In this document: positions 18,876 through 30,633 of the stretch, piece after piece
How the letters are laid out: every line of letters begins with the position of its first letter
Numbering within the stretch: the first letter of the stretch is position 1
Assembly (NCBI RefSeq): GCF_900114565.1
Contig: NZ_FOTM01000004.1
Coordinates: forward strand, 1-64,000
Direction of reading: 5' to 3'
Length of the DNA: 64,000 nt
From: Leifsonia sp. CL147
GTDB taxonomy: Bacteria > Actinomycetota > Actinomycetes > Actinomycetales > Microbacteriaceae
Position numbers and translations under genes: made by a program
Notes under the pieces: model-generated
The model's input: the letters and a program-made list of their open reading frames with translations, nothing else
What the model was told of the DNA's origin: nothing
Databases searched by the model: none

Positions 18876-19625
18876 TCAGCGGGATGCGGTGAGCAGCGGG
18901 GCCAGCTCGGAGAGGGAGCGGATGGTGCGCACGCCGGCAGCCAGGGCGTCCAGCTCGTCTGCGAAGGACGGCACGGCGTCGCGCCGGTTGAGCCAGATAC
19001 CGGTCAGACCCGCGCGGGCGGCTCCGATCGCGTCCGTACGCAGGCGGTCTCCGACGTAGGCGGCTTCGCCGGGGGCCACTGCGAACGCCTCGCACGCTGC
19101 ATGGAAGATCGCGGCGTCGGGCTTGACCGCACCGACCTCGCCGGAGGCGATGAGCCGGTCGATCCGCGCCTCCAGTCCGACCGCCTCCACCTTGCGTCGC
19201 TGGAACGGCAGGTCGCCGTTCGTGATGAGGCCGAAGCGGACACCCGGGATGGCCGCCTCCAGCGCGTCGAGCGCCGGCAGCGCGTCGTCGTGCAGCGACC
19301 ACGCGGCGACGTAGTGCTCGAAGTAGTCGGCGAACCAGCCGCTCGCCTCTGCGTCGCTCAGCGTGACGCCGTGACGGGCGGCGAAGTCGCGGGCGCGCGC
19401 CTGCCGCTGCCCTTCGTAGTCGAGGTCGCCGGCGAGGTAGGAGTGGTAGTGCTCCTCCTCCAGCTCGTGCCAGAGCGTGGCCAGTTCGTCCGCCTCGAGC
19501 GCGCCGTACGGACTGCCGAGGCTCTCGGCGTACCGCAGGATGCCGGTCTCGACGGCGGCCCGATGCGCGAAGAGGGTGTCGTCCAGATCGAACAGGACCA
19601 CACGCGGCACGGACGGGGTGCTCAC
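18876..19625 (-). CDS. HAD-superfamily hydrolase
   Basis: The 249-residue phosphatase-like protein has motif I VLFDLDDTLF at residues 10-19, motif II GLITNGD near 130 and the lysine/acidic motifs GAVKPDAAIF and YVGDRLRTD. A helical cap lies between motifs I and II, resembling YjjG-like nucleotidases. The GTG start overlaps the stop of the acetyltransferase gene (GTGA), so it is translated after trpS and that gene. The substrate is unknown. Confidence 0.85.
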   Translation of the reverse strand: MSTPSVPRVVLFDLDDTLFAHRAAVETGILRYAESLGSPYGALEADELATLWHELEEEHYHSYLAGDLDYEGQRQARARDFAARHGVTLSDAEASGWFADYFEHYVAAWSLHDDALPALDALEAAIPGVRFGLITNGDLPFQRRKVEAVGLEARIDRLIASGEVGAVKPDAAIFHAACEAFAVAPGEAAYVGDRLRTDAIGAARAGLTGIWLNRRDAVPSFADELDALAAGVRTIRSLSELAPLLTASR

Positions 19626-20214
19626 GGCGCAGCCTCCCTGTCGGGCAGCTCGGGCCAGCCGGACGCCGGCTCCCGCGGATCCTCCGGCCGCAGGCTCGCA
19701 CGCCACTCGTCCAGGCGACGGCCACGCTGCTGCGCACCCCCGGGGACCACGCCCTCCCAGCGGAACCCGACGCGCCGGGCGACCGCAGCGCTCGCCGTGT
19801 TGCCCACCAGTGCCCGCCACACCATCCTCTTCAGGGCCAGGCCGTCCGGGCGCGGCCGGAACGCGTACTCGACCGCCAGCCGCGTCGCCTCGGACATCAC
19901 TCCGCGGCCGCGGAACTCCGGCGCGAGCCAGAACCCGATCTCGCCCTGGCGCTCGCGGATGTCGCCGATGCTGATCATGCCGGCCAGCACGCCTTCCGTG
20001 CGGATCGCCCAGACGCAGAGCCGTCCACTCGCCCAGCCGTCGGGGACGACGGTGCCGACGAATCCGGCCGCGTTCTCGCGGCGATAGGGCGAGGGCACGG
20101 TCGTCCAGCGCGCGATGGCCGGGTCGCTGCAGACCTCGGCGATCCGGTCGATGTCGGCCTCACAGGGAATCGAGAGCGTGACCCGATCCGACACGAGCTC
20201 GACCGGCTGGGGCA

Positions 20215-20215
<1 letters not shown>
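19622..20215 (-). CDS. GNAT-family N-acetyltransferase
   Basis: The 197-residue protein resembles the RimJ/RimL type: VTLSIPCEADIDRIAEVCSD at the start, WAIRTEGVLAGMISI in the middle, then the acetyl-CoA loop EFRGRGVMSEA and VGNTASAAVARRVGFRWEG. Its start overlaps the trpS stop by 1 nt (TGATG) and its stop overlaps the HAD gene start, so the three genes are coupled. It may acetylate a protein N-terminus or a small amine; sequence does not decide. Confidence 0.85.
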
Positions 20216-23449
<3,234 letters not shown>

Positions 23450-23455
23450 GCCGCC

Positions 23456-23461
23456 AGGATA
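23456..23461 (-). promoter_or_regulatory. -10 hexamer TATCCT, candidate leaderless start
   Basis: TATCCT, six bases, then the GTG at 23449 of the BrkB-type gene. Confidence 0.4.
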
Positions 23462-23494
23462 GCGAGAGGCGGCCGCCCGGCGATGGTCAGGCGC

Positions 23495-24256
23495 TCAGCG
23501 CTTGCCTCGCATGATCGCCTGCTTGACCTCGGCGATGGCCTGGGTGACCTGAATGCCTCGCGGGCAGGCATCCGTGCAGTTGAAGGTCGTCCGGCAGCGC
23601 CAGACGCCTTCCTTGTCGTTCAGGATGTCCAGGCGCACCTGCGCGTTGTCGTCGCGGGAGTCGAAGATGAAGCGGTGCGCGTTGACGATCGCGGCCGGCC
23701 CGAAGTACTGGCCGTCGGTCCAGAACACCGGGCAGGACGAGGTGCACGCCGCGCACAGGATGCACTTGGTGGTGTCGTCGAAGCGCGCACGGTCGGCGAC
23801 CGACTGGATGCGCTCCTTGTCCTTCGGGGGAGTGCTGTTCGCGACGAGGAACGGCTGCACCTCGCGGTACGACTCGAAGAAGGGCTCCATGTCGACGATG
23901 AGGTCCTTCTCCAGCGGCAGCCCCTTGATCGCCTCGACGTAGATCGGCTTGGAGATGTCCAGGTCCTTGATCAGCGTCTTGCAGGCGAGGCGGTTGCGGC
24001 CGTTGATGCGCATGGCGTCCGAGCCGCAGATGCCGTGCGCGCACGACCGGCGGAACGTCAGCGACCCGTCCTGCTCCCACTTGATCTTGTGGAGGGCGTC
24101 GAGGATGCGGTCGGTCGCGAACAACTCGACGTCGAAGTCCTGCCAGCGCGGCTCCGTGTCCACATCCGGGTCGAAGCGGCGGATGATCAGCGTGACGGTG
24201 AAGGACTCGATCGGAGCCTCGGGGGCCGGCGGGGTCTCGAGCACGGCGGTCGACAT
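23495..24256 (-). CDS. sdhB: Succinate dehydrogenase iron-sulfur subunit
   Basis: The 253-residue electron-transfer subunit connects the flavoprotein to the membrane anchor. The [2Fe-2S] ligands are in SCAHGICGSDAM with a later NRLAC. The [4Fe-4S] and [3Fe-4S] ligands are in CILCAACTSSCP and CTDACPRGI. Its ATG overlaps the sdhA stop by 1 nt. It is the last gene of sdhCDAB. Confidence 0.97.
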   Translation of the reverse strand: MSTAVLETPPAPEAPIESFTVTLIIRRFDPDVDTEPRWQDFDVELFATDRILDALHKIKWEQDGSLTFRRSCAHGICGSDAMRINGRNRLACKTLIKDLDISKPIYVEAIKGLPLEKDLIVDMEPFFESYREVQPFLVANSTPPKDKERIQSVADRARFDDTTKCILCAACTSSCPVFWTDGQYFGPAAIVNAHRFIFDSRDDNAQVRLDILNDKEGVWRCRTTFNCTDACPRGIQVTQAIAEVKQAIMRGKR

Positions 24257-26058
24257 CAGTACTTCCTCTCCATCGGCTGGTAGCGGGTGATGACGACGGG
24301 CTTCCAGTCGAGTGTGATGTGGTCTGCGGCATCGGACGAGTGCGGGTCGCCGGTGAGGTAGGCCATCGTGTGCTTCATGTAGTTCTCGTCGTCGCGCTTC
24401 GGGAAGTCGTCGCGCATGTGGCCGCCGCGTGACTCCTCGCGGTTGCGCGCGGAGTAGACGACGACCTCGGCGAGGTCGAGTAGGAAGCCGAGCTCGACGG
24501 CCTCCAGCAGGTCGGTGTTGAAGCGCTTGCCCTTGTCCTGCACCTGGATGTTGCGGTAGCGGTCGCGGAGACGGTGGATGGTCTCGGTGACCTGGGCGAG
24601 GGACTCGTCGGTGCGGAACACCTGGGCGTTCCGGTCCATCTCGTCCTGCAGCTCCTTGCGGATCGCAGCGATGCGCTCGGTCCCCGTCGAGTTCCGCAGG
24701 CCGTCGATCATCGAGCGGACACCGGCGGACGGGTCCTCCGGCAGCGGGACGTACTCGGCCGTCTTGACGTACTCGACCGCGTTGTTGCCGGCGCGCTTGC
24801 CGAAGACGTTGATGTCGAGCAGCGAGTTGGTGCCGAGGCGGTTCGAGCCGTGCACCGAGACGCACGCGCACTCGCCCGCGGCGTACAGGCCGGGGACGAC
24901 GGTGGTGTTGTCGCGCAGCACCTCGGCGGAGACGTTCGTCGGGATGCCGCCCATGGCGTAGTGCGCGGTCGGCATGACGGGCACCGGCTCGACCACCGGG
25001 TCGACGCCGAGGTAGGTGCGCGCGAACTCGGTGATGTCGGGGAGCTTGGTCTCCAGCACTTCCGCGCCGAGGTGGGTGCAGTCGAGCAGCACGTAGTCCT
25101 TGTGCGGGCCGGCGCCGCGGCCTTCCGCGACCTCCTGGACCATGCATCGGGCGACGATGTCGCGGGGTGCCAGATCTTTGATGGTCGGGGCGTAGCGCTC
25201 CATGAACCGCTCGCCGGACGCGTTGCGCAGGATGGCGCCCTCACCGCGGGCGCCCTCGGTGAGGAGGATGCCGAGTCCGGCGAGGCCGGTCGGGTGGAAC
25301 TGGAAGAACTCCATGTCCTCCAGCGGCAGTCCCTTGCGCCAGATGATGCCGACGCCGTCCCCGGTGAGGGTGTGGGCGTTGGAGGTGGTCTTGTAGATCT
25401 TGCCGAAGCCTCCCGTGGCGAAGATGATCGCCTTCGAGTGGAAGACGTGCAGCTCGCCGGTGGCCAGTTCGTAGGCGACGACGCCTGCCGGCTGGGGGAC
25501 GCCGTCCACATCGCTCATGATCACGTCGAGGACGTAGAACTCGTTGAAGAAGTTGATGCCGAGCCGGACGCAGTTCTGGAACAGCGTCTGCAGGATCATG
25601 TGGCCGGTGCGGTCGGCCGCGTAGCACGCGCGGCGGACCGGCGCCTTGCCGTGGTCGCGGGTGTGGCCGCCGAACCGGCGCTGGTCGATCTTGCCCTCGG
25701 GGGTGCGGTTGAACGGCAGGCCCATGTTCTCGAGGTCGATGACCGCGTCGATGGCCTCCTTGGCGAGGATCTCCGCCGCGTCCTGGTCGACGAGGTAGTC
25801 GCCGCCCTTGACGGTGTCGAAGGTGTGCCACTCCCAGCTGTCCTCCTCCACGTTGGCGAGCGCCGCGGCCATGCCGCCTTGCGCAGCGCCGGTGTGGGAC
25901 CGGGTGGGGTAGAGCTTCGAGATCACGGCGGTGCGGGCGTGCGGCCCGGCTTCGATCGCCGCGCGCATCCCGGCGCCGCCGGCGCCGACGATGACGATGT
26001 CGAACTCGTGGTAGTGGACTCCGTCGATGACGGTGGATTCAATGGCTTCTGTTGTCAC
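24256..26058 (-). CDS. sdhA: Succinate dehydrogenase flavoprotein subunit
   Basis: The 600-residue catalytic subunit oxidises succinate to fumarate in the TCA cycle. The FAD dinucleotide fold is [14 protein letters not shown]. The flavin-linking His lies in [14 protein letters not shown]. The active-site region includes [19 protein letters not shown] and [12 protein letters not shown]. The GTG start at 26058 has a modest GGAAA upstream. It sits between sdhD and sdhB with no gap to sdhB. Confidence 0.97.
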   Translation of the reverse strand: MTTEAIESTVIDGVHYHEFDIVIVGAGGAGMRAAIEAGPHARTAVISKLYPTRSHTGAAQGGMAAALANVEEDSWEWHTFDTVKGGDYLVDQDAAEILAKEAIDAVIDLENMGLPFNRTPEGKIDQRRFGGHTRDHGKAPVRRACYAADRTGHMILQTLFQNCVRLGINFFNEFYVLDVIMSDVDGVPQPAGVVAYELATGELHVFHSKAIIFATGGFGKIYKTTSNAHTLTGDGVGIIWRKGLPLEDMEFFQFHPTGLAGLGILLTEGARGEGAILRNASGERFMERYAPTIKDLAPRDIVARCMVQEVAEGRGAGPHKDYVLLDCTHLGAEVLETKLPDITEFARTYLGVDPVVEPVPVMPTAHYAMGGIPTNVSAEVLRDNTTVVPGLYAAGECACVSVHGSNRLGTNSLLDINVFGKRAGNNAVEYVKTAEYVPLPEDPSAGVRSMIDGLRNSTGTERIAAIRKELQDEMDRNAQVFRTDESLAQVTETIHRLRDRYRNIQVQDKGKRFNTDLLEAVELGFLLDLAEVVVYSARNREESRGGHMRDDFPKRDDENYMKHTMAYLTGDPHSSDAADHITLDWKPVVITRYQPMERKY

Positions 26059-26100
26059 AGGGTTTCCGTGTCGTTCGTCGCGGGGGTCGGGGAGCCGGCG

Positions 26101-26550
26101 TCAGTGCGCCGGGCAGAAGGACGGCAGGTCGGCGCCGGTCGCCCCGGCGGGGCATGGGTCGAACGTGAAGATCACGAGCGTGCCCAGCACCACGAGCACG
26201 ACGACGGCGGCGAGGATGGCCCACTTCAGGATCCGGTTGACGAGGCGGTTGTACGCGTAGTCGTTGACGAGGGTGCGCATCCCGTTGCCGCCGTGGATGA
26301 GCGCGAGCCACAGCATCAGGAGGTCCCAGACCTGCCAGAACGGAGTGGCGTACTTGCCGGCGACGAAGGCGAAGTCGATCTGCTTCACGCCGGTGCCGAG
26401 CACCAGGTTGATGAGGAGGTGGCCGAAGATGAGGATCACGAGCAGGATGCCCGAGAACCGCATGTAGATCCAGCCCCACTTCTCCCAGTTCTTGCTGGAG
26501 CGGGTCTGGCGGGAGGAACTGCGCGGTGCTTCGATCGTCGTCATCGTCAC
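26101..26550 (-). CDS. sdhD: Succinate dehydrogenase membrane anchor subunit
   Basis: The 149-residue protein has three membrane helices (about 38-58, 78-100 and 113-140). HLLINLVLG and LIHGGNGMRTLVNDYA supply candidate haem or quinone ligands. The GTG at 26550 overlaps the sdhC stop, while an ATG two codons later has the better-spaced GGAGG; either is possible. Confidence 0.88.
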   Translation of the reverse strand: MTMTTIEAPRSSSRQTRSSKNWEKWGWIYMRFSGILLVILIFGHLLINLVLGTGVKQIDFAFVAGKYATPFWQVWDLLMLWLALIHGGNGMRTLVNDYAYNRLVNRILKWAILAAVVVLVVLGTLVIFTFDPCPAGATGADLPSFCPAH

Positions 26551-26963
26551 TTCACCTCCGAGAAGATGTGGATGAGCTGGGTCGGCACGAAGCCGGCCAT
26601 CAGGATCACCCAGAGCGCGATGACGATCCAGAACATGGCCTTCTGGTACTTGACGCCCTTGCTCCAGAAGTCGATCGCGATGATCCGCAGCCCGTTGAAG
26701 GCGTGGAAGATGATCGCCGCCACGAGAGCCATCTCGCCGAAGCCCATGATCGGGTTCTTGTACGTCCCGATGACCGCGTTGTACGCCTCAGGGCTGACCC
26801 GGAGGAGCGAGGTGTCCAGGACGTGGACCAGAAGGAAGAAGAAGATGGCGACGCCGGTGATGCGGTGGAGAACCCACGACCACATCCCCTCGCGGCCACG
26901 GTACAGAGTGCCGCCGGGCCGGGTTTTCGCCGGCTGCAGCGTCCCTGTCGCTTGGTCTGACAC
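26547..26963 (-). CDS. sdhC: Succinate dehydrogenase cytochrome b556 subunit
   Basis: The 138-residue anchor subunit has the family signature MWSWVLHRITGVAIFFFLLVH, whose His residues coordinate haem and face quinone (shown here in two parts: MWSWVLHRITG and FLLVHVLD). Three membrane helices follow. GTG 26963 is preferred to TTG 26969 because GGGAGG lies 7 nt upstream of the GTG. It heads the operon; a 22-bp palindrome lies about 100 bp upstream. Confidence 0.9.
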   Translation of the reverse strand: MSDQATGTLQPAKTRPGGTLYRGREGMWSWVLHRITGVAIFFFLLVHVLDTSLLRVSPEAYNAVIGTYKNPIMGFGEMALVAAIIFHAFNGLRIIAIDFWSKGVKYQKAMFWIVIALWVILMAGFVPTQLIHIFSEVK

Positions 26964-27059
26964 GGACAACCCTCCCTGGTTGCGTTTCGCTCATGGAGCG
27001 CGTGAGCGCAGCGCAAGTCTATGACGGGACCGCTGCTGACGCCTCTTAGGGTCACCTTG

Positions 27060-27081
27060 GTTATCTCGATATCGAGATAAC
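27060..27081. promoter_or_regulatory. Perfect 22-bp palindrome between sdhC and a divergent small gene
   Basis: The half GTTATCTCGAT is followed directly by its exact complement ATCGAGATAAC. It sits in the divergent promoter region, 30 bp before the -10 hexamer of the 71-residue gene. The form resembles operators of MarR-type dimers; the regulator is not in the window. Confidence 0.65.
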
Positions 27082-27110
27082 TCGGTCTCGACGCCGCCTG
27101 CCGCCCGGCG

Positions 27111-27116
27111 TACCGT
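27111..27116 (+). promoter_or_regulatory. -10 hexamer TACCGT, candidate leaderless start
   Basis: TACCGT ends 7 nt before the ATG at 27124, which has no ribosome site. Confidence 0.45.
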
Positions 27117-27123
27117 TCGCATC

Positions 27124-27339
27124 ATGACCCAGGACGGACCGATCATGGACGGCAGCGGCGACGCCGCCGAGGAGGCCAAGGTCGCGGGGATCGTCGAACA
27201 GGTGCGCGCGGATCTGAAGTTCGGCGACTCCGCGGACACCGAGCCGCTGCTCACCCAGCGCCTGGAGGAGGCGGGCATCGAGCTTCCGCCCGACGAGATC
27301 TCCCGGCTGGTCGCCGAGATCGAGAACGACCCCTTCTGA
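27124..27339 (+). CDS. Small conserved-looking acidic protein, function unknown
   Basis: The 71-residue protein is strongly acidic and soluble, with two predicted helices (AEEAKVAGIVEQVRADLKFG and TEPLLTQRLEEAGIEL) and a C-terminal ISRLVAEIENDPF. I do not recognise a named domain. Good codon usage, a -10 hexamer at leaderless distance and the divergent palindrome support it as real. Its 3' end abuts the duplicated manC tail, marking the original right-hand neighbour of manC before the island arrived. Confidence 0.65.
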   Translation: MTQDGPIMDGSGDAAEEAKVAGIVEQVRADLKFGDSADTEPLLTQRLEEAGIELPPDEISRLVAEIENDPF

Positions 27340-27347
27340 GGCGGGCG

Positions 27348-27565
27348 CTACAGAACGTCGGTGGAGCCGGTCAGCTTCAGCGCATCCACCACCGCTTTGA
27401 CCCGCTGCGCGTTCTCGCTGGTGGTCACCAGGAGCGCGTCGGGGGTGTCGACCACGACGATGTCCTTGACCCCGATCAGGCTGATCACGCGGTTGCTCTG
27501 ACTGACCACGATCCCGCTGGAGGCGTCCGAGAGCACCCGGGCGTTCTCGCCGAGGATGGCGAGGT
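27348..27565 (-). pseudogene. Detached 3' end of manC
   Basis: This fragment encodes the last 70 or so residues of mannose-1-phosphate guanylyltransferase (for example IVVVDTPDALLVTTSENAQR) and ends STDVL followed by TAG. The full gene at 31079-32218 ends with the same residues but different final codons and TAA. No start or upstream region remains. It is the left copy of the 211-bp repeat and is probably the ancestral manC terminus. Confidence 0.9.
27355..27565. repeat. 211-bp perfect direct repeat, left copy
   Basis: Identical by eye to 31086-31296. Both carry the manC 3' coding region and bound the accessory island. Confidence 0.93.
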
Positions 27566-27683
27566 ATACCCCGACTTACTGTCGCGCTTTCCCTTCAGAA
27601 TCGGATTCATCTCCGCAGACCGATCGTGTGAATCCAGCGAGTGGCCCGAGCAGTCGGAAGCTCTCGGCTGAGGTGCGACCCGC

Positions 27684-28112
27684 TCACCGCTTGAACTCGA
27701 ACCGTTGTCCCTCGTAGCGACCACCGAGCTGCAGATAGATTGTGGCCGTCGCCCCGGAGCCATCGATGGCGAATGTATAGAGGAAAGTGTGATCGTCGCC
27801 GTTCACGCCTGATAGGGAGAGGTAGTGCCGGCGCGGGCTCTCGGTGGAGCGGTCCAGCAGCCAGGTTCCGTTCTGCTCGTACGGGATTGAGGGGCTGGGG
27901 AGGTCGCCGTGGAGTGCACCGACAGAAACGTTGCGAATTGCAAAGGTGCCGTCGCTACGAATGTCGACGGTCTGGGATGGGTCTGAGGGGTGCTTCCACA
28001 GCCCGATGACATCTGTTCGATGAACAGTCGGAACGCTGCAACCGGTGAGGAGAACCCCCACGAGCAGCAGGGCTAGGACGGCAATAGAGGTACGCGTGCG
28101 CCTCATCTTCAT
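27684..28112 (-). CDS. Putative lipoprotein, island paralogue 1 (candidate immunity protein)
   Basis: The 142-residue protein has a signal peptide MKMRRTRTSIAVLALLLVGV and lipobox LTGC (Cys25). It should be exported and lipid-anchored on the outer face of the membrane. The mature part shares GLWKHPSDPSQTVDIRSDGTF and the C-terminal YEGQRFEFKR with two paralogues to its right. Its middle (HYLSLSGVNGDDHTFLYTF) is the most divergent. ATG 28112 is the first Met of the signal peptide. The upstream side carries a short decayed piece of the effector tip, so it looks like a displaced effector-immunity pair. Immunity is inference. Confidence 0.75.
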   Translation of the reverse strand: MKMRRTRTSIAVLALLLVGVLLTGCSVPTVHRTDVIGLWKHPSDPSQTVDIRSDGTFAIRNVSVGALHGDLPSPSIPYEQNGTWLLDRSTESPRRHYLSLSGVNGDDHTFLYTFAIDGSGATATIYLQLGGRYEGQRFEFKR

Positions 28113-28190
28113 GGCCGGATCGTTTCGGTCCAGTGATGGTCTGCGTCGTCGGGGACATCGGCCCCAGGGCGAGAACTCCGAGTCCGAGAC
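28113..28190 (-). pseudogene. Decayed remnant of effector C-terminal tip (1)
   Basis: Translation gives GPMSPTTQTIT, identical to the effector terminus, then goes out of frame because the base run ATCACCTGG of the intact gene reads ATCACTGG here. It directly precedes lipoprotein 1. Confidence 0.75.
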
Positions 28191-28216
28191 AAACTGAGTC
28201 GTTATTGGGGTGTCTC

Positions 28217-28639
28217 TCACCGCTTGAACTCGAACTGTTGTCCCTCATAGCGACCGCCGAGCGGCAGGAAAATTGTGGCGTTCGACCCTGATCCAATAAC
28301 AGGGAACGTGTATATAAAACCCTGATGCTTGTTATTCACTCCCAAGAGGAGCACATAGTATCGGCGCGGACTCTCGCGGGAGCGCTCGAGTGACCACGTG
28401 CCGCTCTGCCGATAGGGGGCTGAAGGAAGGGGGCCTTCGCCGTTGAGCGCACCGAGTGACACGTTACGAATCAGAAAGGTGCCGTCGCTGCGGATATCGA
28501 CGGTCTGGGTGGGGTCTGAGGGATGCTTCCACAACCCCATTACATCCGCACGCTTGACCGTCGCAACGCTGCAACCGGTCAGCAAGAGCCCCACCAACAG
28601 CAGGGTTACGGCGGCAGAATACTTGCGTGTACGCCTCAT
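28217..28639 (-). CDS. Putative lipoprotein, island paralogue 2 (candidate immunity protein)
   Basis: The 140-residue protein has signal MRRTRKYSAAVTLLLVG and lipobox LTGC (Cys23). The mature region keeps GLWKHPSDPTQTVDIRSDGTF and ends GGRYEGQQFEFKR. It lacks the Met-Lys at the front of paralogues 1 and 3. Its ATG overlaps the stop of an in-frame tip fragment (ATGA), the same coupling seen between the complete effector and paralogue 3. This argues that the lipoprotein is normally translated after the effector. Confidence 0.75.
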   Translation of the reverse strand: MRRTRKYSAAVTLLLVGLLLTGCSVATVKRADVMGLWKHPSDPTQTVDIRSDGTFLIRNVSLGALNGEGPLPSAPYRQSGTWSLERSRESPRRYYVLLLGVNNKHQGFIYTFPVIGSGSNATIFLPLGGRYEGQQFEFKR

Positions 28640-28830
28640 TTCCGTGGCCAGATCGTTTCGGTCCAGGTGATGGTCTGCGTCGTCGGGGACATGGGTCCGA
28701 GGTGGGAGAAGACCGAGTCGAGGGGATCCCCAATAATCTGACTCCACCAATCGGTATAACCAATCACGGGCGGATGGGTTGCGGACTGAATGTCCGATGT
28801 GTTGGTCACCACAAATGTGACAGTGGCGCT
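28636..28830 (-). pseudogene. Effector C-terminal tip fragment (2)
   Basis: About 65 codons match residues 313-373 of the intact effector (FVVTNTSDIQSATHPPVIGY, then GPMSPTTQTITWTETI), ending PRK and a stop that overlaps lipoprotein 2. The 5' side joins directly to the start of a small-protein gene copy at about 28831-28837, removing about 1.2 kb relative to the complete module. Confidence 0.85.
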
Positions 28831-28871
28831 CCCTGAAGCACAGCCTCCGGCGCAATACCCACCTTGGTCAA
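28806..28871 (-). pseudogene. 5' fragment of the small helical protein gene
   Basis: A TTG at 28871 with GGGGAGG upstream begins MTKVGIAPEAV, as in the intact gene at 30944, then runs out of frame into tip fragment 2 and stops after 21 residues. It is the scar of the 1.2-kb internal deletion. Confidence 0.75.
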
Positions 28872-28887
28872 ACGGCCGCCTCCCCGT

Positions 28888-29090
28888 CTCAGCAAGAGAA
28901 CGACTCATGTCCTCCATAACTGCTGCAATGTAACAGAGGGCCAAGCCTCCCTCACCGATAGCGGCCAACGCCCCCAAGCTGACGCGACCGCCGCGCTTCC
29001 CCTTCGGAATCGGATTCATCTGCGAGGACCGATCGTGTGAGTCCAGCGAGCGGTCCGAGCAGTCGGAAGCTCTCGGCCGAGGTGCGACCC
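28888..29090. repeat. Duplicated module-flanking sequence
   Basis: The first part (to about 28981) repeats 30972-31060, the leader upstream of the small helical protein gene. The second part repeats 27577-27682, the spacer downstream of lipoprotein 1. I see no gene here. It marks the junction of two tandem module copies. Confidence 0.75.
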
Positions 29091-29092
29091 GC

Positions 29093-29515
29093 TCACCGCT
29101 TGAACTCGAACCGTCGTCCCTCGTAGCGACCACCGAGCGGCAGGTAGATTGTGGCCGTCGCGCCTGATCCAACGGTTTCGAAGGTGTATCCGAGTGACTG
29201 GTCGGCATTCGGTCCGATGAGAAATAGGTAGTATCCACCGCTTCCGGAATGGCGTTTGAGCAGCCAGGTGCCGCTCTGCCGGTAGGGGGCGGAAGGAAGG
29301 GGCTCCTCACCTTGAAGAGCTCCGAGGGAGATGTTGCGGATCAGAAAGGTGCCGTCGCTACGAATGTCGACGGTCTGGGATGGGTCTGAGGGGTGCTTCC
29401 ACAGCCCGATGACATCTGTTCGATGCACCGTCGGAACGCTGCAACCGGTGAGGAGAACTCCCACGAGCAGCAGAGTTAGGACGGCAATAGAGGTACGCGT
29501 GCGCCTCATCTTCAT
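29093..29515 (-). CDS. Putative lipoprotein, island paralogue 3, paired with the intact effector
   Basis: The 140-residue protein has signal MKMRRTRTSIAVLTLLLVGV and lipobox LTGC (Cys25). It shares the conserved front and C-terminal YEGRRFEFKR with paralogues 1 and 2 but has its own middle (KRHSGSGGYYLFLIGPNADQ). Its ATG overlaps the effector stop (ATGA), so it is produced with the effector. Effectors acting outside the membrane are usually countered by envelope-anchored immunity proteins, which fits a lipoprotein; that role is inferred. A lipocalin-like fold is possible. Confidence 0.78.
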   Translation of the reverse strand: MKMRRTRTSIAVLTLLLVGVLLTGCSVPTVHRTDVIGLWKHPSDPSQTVDIRSDGTFLIRNISLGALQGEEPLPSAPYRQSGTWLLKRHSGSGGYYLFLIGPNADQSLGYTFETVGSGATATIYLPLGGRYEGRRFEFKR

Positions 29516-30633
29516 GGCCGGATCGTTTCGGTCCACGTGATCGTCTGCGTCGTCGGAGACATGGGTCCGAGATGGGAGAAGACCGAGTCCAGAGGATCCC
29601 CAATAATCTGACGCCACCAATCGGTGTAACCGATCACGGGAGGATGGGTTGCGGACTGAATGTCCGATGTGTTGGTCACCACAAATCTGACAGTGGCGCT
29701 TCCGTCGGCGTTGAGCGAGATCACATTCGGCTGAAGTTTGTACGACCCGAGGAATGTGACGGCGAGGTTCCCCGTTGCTCCGCCCGTCGCGAGAGTTGAA
29801 TAGTCCGCCACATACTTTGCGGCCCCGTCTCCTCCTCCCAGATGATACGAATAGTCGGCAGTCGCGGGCCCGACAGGGAGTCTTCCTCGATCAAGAAGGG
29901 CCCTCAGGTTGTCTCTAACATCCATGACGTGGCTGTGCTCACGCAGGAGCTTGGTGAAGGGATCGTTGTCCGTGAACTCCTGGTGGCGCGGGCCTGATCC
30001 GGTCAGCCATTGCTGACCGAGCTCCCAGGGGGAGGTGTTGTTCGGCTTTGGTTTCGAGCTTCGCGGTCGATCGGCGATGGCGCGTGCGGTGATCCCGGCG
30101 CCGTGTGTCTCGTCGGTGATGTCTGTGATCGCTGACTGAAACGTTGCCCGGGCTTCGACGCGTTCCTCGTACAGGGCCGCGAGCCGTTCGAGTGCCTCCT
30201 TCTCTTCGAGGAGGGCGGCGGTCTTGCTTCTGGTAGCGCTCTCGATCAGTTCGGCCATGCCGGGCGCGTTCTGGGGACCTTTGACCAACGAGGTCGCTGT
30301 GCCGATGGTCTGTCGGGCCTGTTCGAGCTGGAGAACCCAGACGCGTGCCCGGTCTTTGACGTCCTCGTGCGTGTCCCGGTACCCCTGGCAGGCGGCGACG
30401 ACACGGTCGATCGCCTGGTGCTTGTTGACGATGCTGGTCAGCAGTACATCGTGGGTGACCGCTGCTGCCTGCCCGGTCTTGCCGTGCCAGTGTTCCCGGA
30501 TGGTGTCCGCGGACTTCCGTACGCCGCCGTGAGCATGCTCCAGCTTGTCCTGGTCTTGTCGCAGCTGCCCGGTCAGTTCATCCAACGCTCCCGGCTCGCC
30601 GCGACCCGGGTCTTCCTTCGTGAAGTCCTCCAT
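29512..30633 (-). CDS. Putative type VII-secreted polymorphic effector (WXG-like N-terminus)
   Basis: The 373-residue protein has no signal peptide. Residues about 15-180 are helical and rich in Gln/Glu/Ala, with W49-x-G51 in EHWHGKTGQAAA, like the hairpin turn of WXG100/LXG proteins. A Pro/Ser/Lys-rich linker lies near residue 195. The C-terminal domain (about 215-373) contains a beta-rich tip with ADYSYHLGGGDGAAKYVADY, NVISLNADGSATV and NTSDIQSATHPPVIGYTDWW. It starts at ATG 30633, overlapping the stop of the small protein gene, and overlaps lipoprotein 3. Tip fragments beside other lipoproteins show C-terminal recombination, as in polymorphic toxins. Toxic activity is not recognisable from sequence. 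Confidence 0.65.
   Translation of the reverse strand: MEDFTKEDPGRGEPGALDELTGQLRQDQDKLEHAHGGVRKSADTIREHWHGKTGQAAAVTHDVLLTSIVNKHQAIDRVVAACQGYRDTHEDVKDRARVWVLQLEQARQTIGTATSLVKGPQNAPGMAELIESATRSKTAALLEEKEALERLAALYEERVEARATFQSAITDITDETHGAGITARAIADRPRSSKPKPNNTSPWELGQQWLTGSGPRHQEFTDNDPFTKLLREHSHVMDVRDNLRALLDRGRLPVGPATADYSYHLGGGDGAAKYVADYSTLATGGATGNLAVTFLGSYKLQPNVISLNADGSATVRFVVTNTSDIQSATHPPVIGYTDWWRQIIGDPLDSVFSHLGPMSPTTQTITWTETIRP

Noticed and set aside
27348-27536. 62-residue independent gene at the manC tail copy
   Set aside because: It is an internal Met in a duplicated gene end without promoter or ribosome site.
28636-29310. 224-residue open frame as a gene
   Set aside because: Only its last 65 residues match the effector tip; the rest reads through duplicated non-coding spacer and the opposite frame of lipoprotein 3.
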